Below are positions 55,327 through 64,000 of a stretch of DNA of 64,000 nt, piece by piece. The stretch covers positions 23,510,942-23,574,941 of the forward strand of contig JAJEKV010000002.1 of assembly GCA_021234155.1 (NCBI GenBank), given 5' to 3'. Under the pieces are notes generated by a model, which worked only from the letters and a program-made list of their open reading frames with translations, was not told the origin of the DNA and searched no databases. The stretch's first letter is position 1, and every line of letters starts with the position of its first letter. The translations under genes and the position numbers were made by a program. The DNA comes from Isoetes taiwanensis. Taxonomy: Eukaryota; Streptophyta; Lycopodiopsida; Isoetales; Isoetaceae.

Positions 55327-55399
55327 GGTATGCAATGCTCTTTTACATAATTACTATATCATACATGACATGCAGCTTACAATAGACTAGTTATTATTC

Positions 55400-55760
55400 A
55401 TTAGGCTTTGTGTTTTTCATCTCAACACAAGAGCTCTTACACTATACAATGCCAAACAGTGATTCATTCATCTTGAGGATCTCGTAGTAGTGATCCCCGA
55501 TATCTCATAGCTCATGCGCCGGGAAGCCAAATCAGATGGATCATAACACTAATTGACGCAGGCAATGAATCTCCGCCCTAAAGCTTTTCTTCGCGGTAGG
55601 GATCAAGAAGAAGATGCCGTCAAGGCAACCAACAAGATCTGCGTGGCTCATTGAGCACTTGATCGCCTCAATGTGGTGAATCGAAGAAGGAGAAATCCAT
55701 GGGGATGAATGAAATGTAGCCCCAAGTGAGAAGCTTTTATAGTGAAGTGGAATGATTGAG
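55400..55760 (-). pseudogene. Small decayed gene, tandem copy 1
   Basis: The minus strand has a TATA-like CACTATAAAAGC (about 55745) followed by a leader and ATG at about 55653 (MSHADLVGCLDGIFFLIPTA, then KKSFRAEIHCLR), stopping early. The 3' part aligns with copy 2 around the codons for WLP but is out of frame. Not recognised. Confidence 0.4.
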
Positions 55761-56054
55761 GTGAATTATTGGGGTAGAGTTCACCACTATTGAACGTGTA
55801 TCGATGTTGTTGTATACGCATTACAAGAATAATACTTATTTCATACTAGTATGCGTATGTTTGAAAACATGTTTGCTTGACTAATTTAGCTATGATTGAA
55901 TTCAATGACGACTTTGCGAAAAGTGGAGGTGGGATAGCACATCGTTACAATATACTCAGTTAAGGTACGTGATATTACATCCTTAATCAGAATGCTATTA
56001 CATCCTTACTTAGTTATTAGGTACCCATGTCATTATTACATTATTAGCGGTGCG

Positions 56055-56400
56055 ATTCACTCGTCATCAACATCAAAGCTCGTGATGCCATTCAGCTCAT
56101 AGATCTCCTGATCAGGAAGCCAGTAAATGTGGACTTTAACACGAATGAGCTTCCTGCAAGCACTAGCAGGTCCATCAGCTTTAGATAAGAGTCATGGATC
56201 AAGCTTAACGCCATTTCTAAGCGATTCGCCCAGATCGTTGTAGCTCAAGTAACACTTGAAAGAGCCGGATGTGCTCGGAAGGGCATCGAGGAAGCCATGG
56301 AAGATGAATGGCCTCTACCCCCTCGTCAAGCCGTTTTTATAGTGAAGTTAAATTATTGATGTGAATTATTGGTGTACAATGTAGGGCCATTATTGAGCTT
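56055..56400 (-). pseudogene. Small decayed gene, tandem copy 2
   Basis: The minus strand has CACTATAAAAACGGC (about 56345) and then a frame reading FHGFLDALPSTSGSFKCYLS, YNDLGESLRNGVKLDP-stop-LLSK, RVKVHIYWLPDQEIYELNG and ITSFDVDDE-stop. One internal stop. Its 5' flank (TTATAGTGAAGT, GTGAATTATTGG on the plus strand) repeats that of copy 1, about 600 bp away. Unknown family. Confidence 0.45.
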
Positions 56401-56406
56401 TTACAA

Positions 56407-56456
56407 GTATATGTGTATGTATATGTATATGTGTATTTGTATGTATATGTGTATGT
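56407..56456. repeat. (TATGTGTATG)n-like simple repeat
   Basis: About 50 bp of alternating GTATAT and GTGTAT units. Confidence 0.8.
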
Positions 56457-56814
56457 TAATTACCTCATGTTTCTTGTGCTCGAGAAGTAGGTGAAAGTAT
56501 TCGTGCTAGAGCAAATTAGGTGTGCTTAAAATTCTCAAAATGGGCTTATTTTCTCCAATTAATGAAATCGTGCTTTTAAATCCTGCAACTTTGAGGCTCT
56601 ATTCTTTAGTAAAGGAGCAAACCAATTTAGGCTGGCCTCGTGAGGAGAGAGCCCACTAACCGAACCTGGTCCTGACCTGTAGGATATCTATGATGGTGGA
56701 GCTGAAACACGGGTTGAATCTTTGATGGTAAGCTTTGATGGTTTTAAGAATGAAGATCTAGAAGCTGATTTATGAGAAGTTACCTATTACCTGAGCTCTT
56801 TATTATCTAATTAG

Positions 56815-56881
56815 AACTGCTGATATACTTGAACAAGTTGCTGGATCTATTGTAACAAGACTGAAACCTCCTCCAAAAAGA
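56815..56881 (+). other. Possible terminal exon of an unknown gene
   Basis: After a CTAATTAG acceptor-like site the frame reads TADILEQVAGSIVTRLKPPP, then KR and a stop. Short and unidentified. Confidence 0.25.
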
Positions 56882-56889
56882 TAAAAACA

Positions 56890-57600
56890 CAAAATATAGA
56901 CAAAGAAATACTTAGGCACAGAGCAGACTAGAATCGATAAGGGATTCTGGTTCAAACTGTCATAAATCTAAGTGAAGACGAGAACTATGCAAGAAATATG
57001 TGAGTGATACGCAAAAAATACGCTGGAGCACTGAATATAGAACAGAGCATAATACAAGCGCTTGAGCTAGAAGGCTCAAGACTGGTATGGAACTAGAATG
57101 ATTTGTCAAGAATGAGGTTCCTCTCCTATTCATTTCATTAGAGAGAGAAGCGCTAGAGAGAAGCAAAAAATGGTCAGAGTTCCCGAGCTCATAAGCTGAG
57201 CTCTGTATGTCAGAATTAGATGATGGGCTCGTTGGAAAGCTCATGCAAAAAGCTTCATATTGGTATATGATTCATAAGTGAGATATCTACTTTTTGCACT
57301 TTTAAATTCAGGTGCCCGTTTTTGCCATGCATGCACTACTGTAGTTTTGATAGTAAGGTACTTTTTATCATAACTCTTGATCCGTAACTCAGTTTTGATT
57401 TTTTTTTTTTTTCGTTGGAAAGCTTTCTTCAAGGGCTTTCAGGTGGTATATAATATGTCCATGATTGGTTAAGTTTTTTGAGTCCAAACAACATTGTTAT
57501 GGTCTAATTTAGTAGGTTTTTGAAAAGTTATGACGGGGTCTGCAATTCTGGGTTATTGGATTTGTTTCATTTTATATGTTTTGTCCATATTGATTTGGTT
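56890..57600. other. AT-rich intergenic DNA
   Basis: No gene recognised. It includes a 16-T run near 57398-57413. Confidence 0.4.
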
Positions 57601-58061
57601 GCATTGATACAGCTTGTGTTTACTCGCAGAGCACCAGCAACAGATGTTTGGTCTCCTGGATCGGCATCCCAAGACATTCTGGAGAAAGGTATTGAGCAAG
57701 ATTGTACAGCCCACAGGGAACATCACCTCGGAGCAATGGATACAATACTTGCAACAACTTTACGATCCGCTCGGGGGCCGGGCACCAGTACCTTTATAGA
57801 TGGGCCTGGCTCTGGTCATTACAGAGGGGGATGTCATCATGGGCCTGCAACGCCTAGCTAATGGGAAGGCAGCAGATTTAGATGGCATGCAAGCGGAACT
57901 TCTGAAATGGGTTGGACACTGGTGCCTGTCCTCACGGCACCATTCAATAAAGTATTGCAAGAAGGCTTCCCTCCGCAGTGGACCACTAGTAGAGTTGTGC
58001 CCATATACAAGGCAGGGGACCCTCAATGCCCAGCCAACTATCGCACTGCTATGGTCAGCTC

Positions 58062-58272
58062 TCTGGGCGTTTGGTCTAGTGGTAACACACTAGTTCCTTA
58101 GCAATGTGGTCTCGAGTTCGAGACCACCCAGAATCGCACTCGGTACTGTTGGGGGTCAATTCCTAATAGACGCAATGTAAGGTGGTTGGGGGCAGGGCCC
58201 AATCGAGCAATGTAGTATGGTGTGTGGTCACATGTCCAGTTGGATGCTGCCTAGTGGCGTGACGTTAAAATA

Positions 58273-58306
<34 letters not shown>
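58062..58306 (+). mobile_element. tRNA-derived SINE with (CTAT)n tail, inserted in LINE copy 3
   Basis: Begins CTGGGCGTTTGGTCTAGTGG (A box TGGTCTAGTGGTAAC) and continues to GAGTTCGAGACCACCCAG (B box close to GGTTCGAGACC); CTGGG and CCCAG can form an acceptor-like stem. A tRNA-unrelated body follows and ends GTGACGTTAAAATACTATC and about eight CTAT units. The LINE RT frame is interrupted (NYRTAMVSS before, FAKLLVG after). The A/B boxes would be its internal RNA polymerase III promoter. Confidence 0.8.
58273..58306. repeat. (CTAT)n tail of the SINE
   Basis: About eight units after GACGTTAAAATA. Confidence 0.9.
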
Positions 58307-58308
<2 letters not shown>

Positions 58309-60132
58309 GCAAAACTGCTGGTTGGCATCCTTGAGCAGCAGCTGACAATATGGGCAGAAGAGGCAGATGTGCGAGCTCTTACACAAGCAGGCTTTCGGCC
58401 CAGGCATTCCACCATTGATCATATCTTTACTCTGCGTACACTAATTGAGGATAGCAGGAATCGCCGGCAAAACCTGTACTGTTGTTTCGTGGATTTCGCA
58501 AAAGCTTTTGACACAGTGCCCCTCGGACAAGTTATGGGACAGATTGCGGCTTCTTGGCTTGCAGAACGCAATATACAGGTTGTACGAGGCATGTTCAGGC
58601 TGTATCACATCATCAGGACAGCCGATAATCAGTAGTATTGGAGTACGTCAGGGTTGCCCTCTCTCCCCCACACTCTTTGGCCTATACATTGACCAGCTGG
58701 AAGATTGGCTTTCTGAGCATAGAGGTGCGGGTGCCCATCTCATGCATCACACAATCCGGCAACTCATATATGCTGACGATGTAAACCTCCTGGCCTATAC
58801 TCCAGAGGATATGCAACGTCATTTGGATGCTCTTGACACTTTTTGCCGATTCACTGGCATGCGAGTTAACTTGGCCAAAACTAGGGTGCTGCTAGTTTCG
58901 TCATCCCATCAGCCAAGACTTCCCTCATTCACTTACCAAGAACAAGATGTAGAGGTGGCTCTGACCTACAAGTACTTGGGGATCAAGTTCTCTACTACCA
59001 CCCACTGGGATGCTGCCATCAGGTTGCGGGTCACGGCGGGTTGGAAAGCACTATATGCCATGCAGCACAACAGCCACAAGGCAGAGTTGTATACTTGGGG
59101 CTACTAGTCACACTTGTTTAGGGCCTTGGTCGAGCCGGTCCTCCTGTATGGGGCAGAAGTGTGGGGTCGGGTGATATCCCTCACCACCTGGAATGACCTC
59201 GAGCAGGTGTAGAAAGCCTTCTTGGCACGAGCCCTTGGGGTAAAGTCCACGATTCCATACCAAATCCTACTCCAGGAGACAGGTTTTCTACCCCTTCAAC
59301 GGGCTGCATTGGAATGCCATATTTTTTACTTCCAGAAGGTGGTCGCTATGGGTGATACACATTTGCTCAACCTTGCTTTGGCCGTAGCAATGGGTCCCCA
59401 ATGCCTCAAAGCCTGCTGGAAGGACAAGCAAGCTCAGTGGTTCTCACGTTGGGGTGTACAGGCAAACAGATGCGTACAGGTACGGACAAAGAAGGATCAC
59501 AATGCACTAAAGCTGTACCTAGATGCTACTTTCCTTCGCAAGCTCTGAGATGCAGATGCTCTGACGCACGTTAAGCTGGCACACCATCATCAGCAAGTCA
59601 ATCCTAGACTCACGAGAGGCCCACACCAGTACTTGTGCACCCATTTGCCCATGAAGAAGCGCAGACTTATAGCTTCCATTCGCACGGGTGCACATAGTCT
59701 CCGCATTGAGGCAGGGCGTTGGACTCGGGCAGCACAAGTGGAGAGGCTTTGTCAGTGTTGCCACCAGGGCGCCATTAAAGATGAATGTCATGCCCTTCAG
59801 ATCTTCCTAGCGTTTGCCCATATCCGAGCGCGGTATGCTCGGTTACTAGTGACTGGCCAACCGTTGCATGAGTTATTGAATAGGGCATCCGTGGGCTTGT
59901 TGGGGTCATACTTCCAGGAGGTTATGGATGCACGGACTCAGTTGTATCCCCTGGGACAGTATTGAATTGTCCTATACAATTGTATAGTGTAACATCATAC
60001 TTATTACTGCTAAGGTTTTTCTCTCGAAAACCCTTCGGGGCAAGGGTTTTTTAATCCTGGCAGTAATATGCTTGCTGCTCTCTTTTTGTTTGGGTCCCAT
60101 AGACCAATTGGTCTCCGTGGACGATAAAAAAT

Positions 60133-60171
60133 CTATTCTATTCTATTCTATTCTATTCTATTCTATTCTAT
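60133..60171. repeat. (TATTC)n tail of LINE copy 3
   Basis: About eight units after GGACGATAAAAAATC. Confidence 0.9.
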
Positions 60172-60179
60172 TTATCATG

Positions 60180-61420
60180 GCAAATCCAAGAAGAAATAGT
60201 AATAAGGCCCTTCGTCCAAAATAAGCTCAGTGCAGAAAAGGTATTGAACGTTTTACAAGATTTTGGACAAAAGATCATTTTCGCCTGCTAAATTTTTTAC
60301 CAGAATCCAGCTTCAGCCAGACACTTCGACAGTAGTGGGTGTTCTACTATCTAAACTATTTGGATTCTAGAGCCACTGTTGGGCAAGAATGATAGGCCTA
60401 ATATTGTAGAAATTTTTGGTTCCCAACAGCCAGTGCTAGAGATCAGATCTGGTGCATTTACCTTTCAAGACCGAGAGAATCTCTAAAGTGCCCTAGACTT
60501 GCAAGTTCAAGGTTTTTCGCCCACACTTCATGATCAGGTACAGACTATTCATTCTGAGGAGGGATGACAGCCACATCTATGACCGTGTCCACTTGTGAGA
60601 TGGACACAATTGTTACAATTAATGCATGCCTTGGTCCTAGATTCCAATGGCCAGTATGTGGGGACAAGTGATGCTTCACTGCAGACATTAGAGTCAGAAT
60701 TACTGCCACAGCAGAAGCATTGTGTTCATGCAGGAGTGCAAAAATTTAAAAGAAAACATGTTGAGGTGGGAGTACAAACATTTCCATAATCCGTAGTGGA
60801 CCAGGAGCCGCGACGTCAAACTAGCAAACAAGACCATGCTGCCTCAGTACCTGCTGCTACTAGAATCTTGACCTTGCATATTATAGGGGTTGCAGAGCCA
60901 AAAACTGATGCCATTTAGCTGTGGATGAGGCTCTGCATTTCTTCATTGACATCATGCATGTGGACGTTGCTGGAGTTGTCTGTGCTACTAGGGTGGGAGC
61001 GGTAAGGCCTGATCGTCCTTGACATCTTTTGGTTCGGTTTCATGATGCTCTCAGCATCTACATATTCTTCAGCATCGTAACCATCTCAAAGGGACTAGTT
61101 TTTCAATACAAGAAGACCTCTCTCCTCTTCAATTGTGTAATCGTAAGGAAGAGCATTGCAAGATCAGGGCAGCCCACCTCCAAAAGAAATGGGCAGTGTG
61201 CAGGGGTGGCACAACAATTAGTCTAGATCAATGGCATTCCAATCCTTAGATTGGCTATGTCTAGATAATTTAAGTAGCACAAAATTACCATTAGCACTAT
61301 TTTTTTTCTTTATACTTTTTGGGTTTCCATGCCCCTTTTGTTGTTTAGGTTCCATAGCCAATTTGGTCTCCGTGGACGTTAAAAATCTATTTGTCTATAT
61401 ATCTACTCCAACAGTCAGGA
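60180..61420 (+). pseudogene. LINE remnant: ORF1-like fragment plus a LINE-type 3' end
   Basis: At 61026-61200 the frame reads LVRFHDALSIYIFFSIVTIS, KGLVFQYKKTSLLFN, resembling the RNA-binding domain of L1-type ORF1 proteins (RFHxxxxxxxIL....KGxLxFQGKxISLF). At 61340-61410 the sequence has the LINE 3' terminus (GGTTCCATAGCCAATTTGG, GTGGACGTTAAAAATCTAT) followed by short TCTA repeats. No RT lies between, so this is a deleted or chimeric copy. Confidence 0.5.
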
Positions 61421-61546
61421 TCACACGGACTCCACTGGATGAGATCACATCAAGTGTTGTGCATGCATGTAAGTTTTAGAATGTTCTGGGACCTCCTAAA
61501 AATAATATTGGATATGGAAGAATGCAAGGGAATGCCTTTAAGAAAT

Positions 61547-61622
61547 GTTGGTAGCTTAGTAGGCAAAAGTGTGTCTCGCACAACTAAAAGGTTATGAGTT
61601 TAAGCCATACCTCGTCCAACAT
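61547..61622 (+). other. tRNA-like sequence (SINE head or tRNA pseudogene)
   Basis: TGGTAGCTTAGTAGGCAAAAG fits an A box and GGTTATGAGTTTAAGCC approximates a B box; GTTGG and CCAAC can pair as a short acceptor stem. It is followed by a T-run. The B box is degenerate, so a functional tRNA is unlikely. Confidence 0.4.
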
Positions 61623-61739
61623 TTTTTTTGTCATCAATATGACGAACACCTTTGTCTGTATGAGTATAATACTCGTATAGTTGTCACAAGCCCATGTGTC
61701 AAAGTACAAGAACTCATTGCAATAGATTAAAATTTCATA

Positions 61740-62002
61740 TTTGGATGGAATGAGCAGGGCATTGAGGTTTCATATTTGGATGGAACGAGGAGGGCTTTGA
61801 GGTTAAGATGGCCTTATCTAAATGCCTTCTGCCCAAATGGGCATGTGGCGTGGGTATAATGGACTTCTTACTACAAAGTAAGACCCTCATTTCAAAATTC
61901 ATTTGGAGGGTCCTAATGGTGAAGATAAATCTTTCCCCTCTATGGCTTCTCAAACAATCCCTTAGCCATTATATCCCTCTAGGCAAGAATGTAGTCAAAC
62001 CA
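61740..62002 (+). pseudogene. LINE RT C-terminal fragment, interrupted by the L1 element
   Basis: Frame reads RWPYLNAFCPNGHVAWV, and in another frame KWACGVGIMDFLLQSKTLIS, KFIWRVLMVKINLSPLWLLK, LGKNVVKP. This resembles the region after the RT core in plant LINEs (GGLGIxDF..., SKFxWRxL). At 61732-61802 a ~37-bp unit (TTTCATATTTGGATGGAA...) is duplicated in tandem. The right end abuts the poly(T) start at 62003. Confidence 0.5.
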
Positions 62003-62020
62003 ATTTTTTTTTTTTTTTTA

Positions 62021-62545
62021 TTGAAGTCGGTATATGTATATTAAAGTATAAATATGGAGAGTACAGAGAAAAAAAACTTTTTACAGGGAAGTTTAACCCG
62101 AGAAGGAGGGCAAGGATCCCTCCTATCTATTAAAAGTCAAAATTTTTCAAAAATAGATAGATCTAAGCCTTTAAATAGTACTGGATGTGATATTTTTGTT
62201 CTAACGGATAAGAATTCTTCACTTAGAAACTCGATCTGAGGTTAAGATTAGTAGTTTTCCTTCCTCTTCCCTTGACCTCTGTGCTGAGGGTGCAGAACAT
62301 ACACATACAAGACCTTGCCTTTGCCAGATTATATCTCCCCTTAGCATCCTTGGCTTTGCAGATCAAAGCCCGTCTGATATCATAGTTTTGGTCGCAGCAG
62401 CAGTTACACATACAGGGTTCTTCATGCCCAAGTGTATTGGGTGAGCCGAATAGCCTGGTCAACTCCCTGTTTGCCTCCAGATTGATTTTCTTCCATTTAA
62501 TTCTCCTCATCAACACGAACATTATTCCTGCAATTAAAAGGGTCA
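62021..62545 (-). other. 3' region of the L1 element
   Basis: A 107-codon minus-strand frame (62546-62223) includes a cysteine-rich stretch (EEPCMCNCCCDQNYDIRRAL) and a basic end. It lies between the RT stop and the poly(A) tail and is probably untranslated or a vestigial end. No family recognised. Confidence 0.35.
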
Positions 62546-63810
62546 TTAGTTTGATAATCCTTCAGTAATCCAATCAACATCATATTTGATCTGTCTTATC
62601 ACTCCCTCCGGGTTGATAATTTCATAATTGAAAACAAATTCATTTCTCCCTTTCCAGATCCTCCATAGGAGGATGTAAATCCTCCAGTCAGTTGGGTTGG
62701 CTGGGAGAAAGAAATCCAGGGAGTTAAGAGAAAGAAGATCATATCCCAAGTATGTCGAGGCTAAATCCAGAATCCACTCGGCCCAGATGCAGGTTCTGAA
62801 TAAATGGTCCTCATCCTCTCTGTTAGCCATACATCTGATGCAAATATCTGAGTCAGCCATGTGGAGTCTGTGTCTTTTCTTGTTTGTAGCCAGGGCCCTG
62901 TGCCAGAGTTGCCACATAAACGACTTGATTTTAGGATAAATAGGGCTGGACCACATGAAGGTAAGATTCTTGATGCATCTGTCTTGGTCAGTATTATGGA
63001 TGGTGATCTCCTGATTTCTCATGAGATGCCTGTAAGCTTTTCTAACTGTAAAATTCAGCAACCCGTTATGATTCCAGTTAATTCCATCAATGGACCAAAT
63101 ACCATAAGTCAGAGTGGTACAAATGTTGTTATACAGGAGTTTGCATTCCTCTCCTTCATCAGCCAAAGGAGAGTTTTCGAATGGAATCAGCCCCTGGTCA
63201 TTGAACATATTGTGCACATAAGTGATGCCTTTAAGACTCCATTTTTTAACCTGATCTGGAAAATGACAGGCTACGCACAGGTTCCCATTGTTAGTAATCA
63301 GGGCTGGATTCCAGAAGATGGTCTGATCCATCGACAATCCTTCCTTCCAAGTATACATACCTCTAACTTGAATCCAGGCTTTAATCCATTTCTTTAGAAT
63401 ACCAGGAGTAGAATTAGGGACAGTAAAAGGAAAATAAATGGAGTGGGGAAGGTGCATTTTAATTTGTCTCCAGCCAAAAGGGTGGCACTTATTAATATAG
63501 TGCTGGATGATAATCGAAATAGGATGCTTAATAAGACCATAGGCAGCTTTATAAAAATACTTGGCCGTGAGTGCAATCCCCTGCTTCTCAATATTAATGA
63601 CACCTAGACCACCATCTCTCTTTTTCTTGCACACTCCTCCATGGACACAGGTGTCCAACATCTTCTGTTCTGACCAGCAGAGATAAACCTTCCAATTATA
63701 CCTTGAAGCTTAGATGAGACTTTCTTAGGAGCAAGGATAACAGAAGACTGGTAAACATGGGAAGAAGAGATAACAAAATTAGCTATGATAGCCCTTCCAT
63801 TTTTAGACAA
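62546..63810 (-). pseudogene. L1 reverse transcriptase C-terminus with zf-RVT domain
   Basis: Frame at 63810-63604 reads SKNGRAIIANFVISSSHVYQ, SSVILAPKKV, the post-RT region of plant L1 proteins. After a frame change, 63661-62546 (371 codons) reads KKRDGGLGVINIEKQGIALT, then the zf-RVT domain with FTVRKAYRHLMRN, SPIYPKIKSFMWQLWHRALA, TNKKRHRLHMADSDICIRCM, EDEDHLFRTCIWAEWIL. The C-x2-C...H-x4-C zinc pattern (CIRCM...HLFRTC) is intact. The end has ILLWRIWKGRNEFVF. This long ORF is the best-preserved transposon coding sequence in the window. Confidence 0.85.
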
Positions 63811-64000
63811 ATACTTGGAGTTTAAGCTATCAACTTTTCTTTGAAACTTGTCAATTATACCCTCCCAGATATCGGATGGACTACTCCTAATAGCAAAGGG
63901 AATACCAAGAATCTTTGATTTGAGAGTGGGGGGGTCATACTTACAGTCCTGAGGCTACTCCAAACTGATCCAGAATAGTTTGAGTATTTAAAATCGAATT

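Larger units (their letters stand above)
57640..59965 (+). pseudogene. LINE copy 3 reverse transcriptase
   Basis: Motifs in order: ADLDGMQAELLKW, VVPIYKAGDPQCPANYRTAM, then the SINE, then FRPRHSTIDHIFTLRTLIED, LYCCFVDFAKAFDTVP, GVRQGCPLSPTLFGLYIDQL, LIYADDVNLLAYTPEDM, NLAKTRVLLVSSSH, YKYLGIKF, and the C-terminal RTGAHSLRIEAGRW and RLCQCCHQGAIKDECH. Broken by frame changes near 57800, 57900 and 58560 and by in-frame TAG codons at 59105-59107 and near 59211. Confidence 0.85.
57614..60171 (+). mobile_element. LINE copy 3, 5'-truncated, with (TATTC)n tail
   Basis: Same family as LINE copies 1 and 2 but more diverged. It starts between the endonuclease and RT regions (QQQMFGLLDRHPKTFWRKVL), and ends with the family 3' terminus (TGGGTCCCATAGACCAATTG, GTGGACGATAAAAAATCTAT) and about eight TATTC units (60133-60171). 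It is interrupted by a SINE at 58062-58306. No target duplication recognised. Confidence 0.9.
62003..64000 (-). mobile_element. L1-type LINE, 3' part, with poly(A) tail
   Basis: A 16-18-nt T run at 62003-62020 is, on the minus strand, the poly(A) tail of a LINE whose coding region occupies 63810-62546 and which continues beyond the window. Unlike the other LINEs here it has a poly(A) tail and a plant-L1 zf-RVT domain, so it belongs to a different clade. It landed in the LINE fragment ending at 62002. Confidence 0.85.

Noticed and set aside
61547-61622. Functional tRNA gene
   Set aside because: The B box is degenerate and a full cloverleaf with a convincing anticodon arm could not be drawn.

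Overview
This is plant nuclear DNA dominated by transposable elements, with very little intact host coding sequence. Spliced genes with GT/AG introns, plant purple acid phosphatase, phospholipase A1-II and histone H3 sequences, tRNA-iMet-primed LTR retrotransposons and LINEs with microsatellite tails all point to a large land-plant genome. A seed-free plant such as a fern or lycophyte is my guess, from the APE-RT LINEs with (TTCC)n/(ATTCT)n tails and the DUF7869-type gene; the lineage is not proven by the sequence.

Layout. 1-9654: a minus-strand Ty3/gypsy gag-protease split by an 8.0-kb DNA transposon (924-8930; TTAA duplication, CACTAGAG termini) that carries a decayed purple acid phosphatase gene. 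9900-11733: a decayed minus-strand ORF of unknown family with a recognisable promoter. 11964-29647: a three-level nest. A divergent histone H3 gene is cut in its alpha-N/alpha-1 region by a minus-strand chromodomain Ty3/gypsy element (12195-29486, TSD AGTAG). The 3' LTR of that element is in turn cut by an 11.9-kb non-autonomous LTR element (LARD, 12488-24351, TSD AAAAC) with 1.6-kb LTRs, no pol, and five hairpin-forming repeats in its leader. 29700-34550: two LINE copies facing each other (about 0.6 kb of near-identical RT sequence in inverted orientation), separated by a second copy of the unknown ORF family. 34605-38173: a TIR-bounded Pack-MULE-like element with exons of an armadillo protein and a DEAD-box helicase. 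38174-40060: the 5' LTR and PBS of a truncated LTR element related to the LARD.

41400-44327 holds the most gene-like sequence: a 5' fragment of a phospholipase A1-II gene and a three-exon, apparently intact 154-codon conserved plant gene (43035-44327). 45600-46340 is a gag remnant. 46500-55330 is the least explained part: minus-strand ORFs of unknown family (46985-48753), about twelve copies of a palindromic GATCGC-type 26-mer, and a broken plus-strand DUF7869-type transposase-like gene. 55440-56400 holds two decayed tandem copies of a small gene. 57614-62002 contains a third LINE interrupted by a tRNA-derived SINE that shares its 3' end with the LINE, further LINE debris and a tRNA-like sequence. 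A minus-strand L1-type LINE with a poly(A) tail runs from 62003 out of the window.

Most coding regions contain stops or frameshifts, so the genes do not form pathways. The window is best read as a record of successive insertions, several resolved to the base by target-site duplications.
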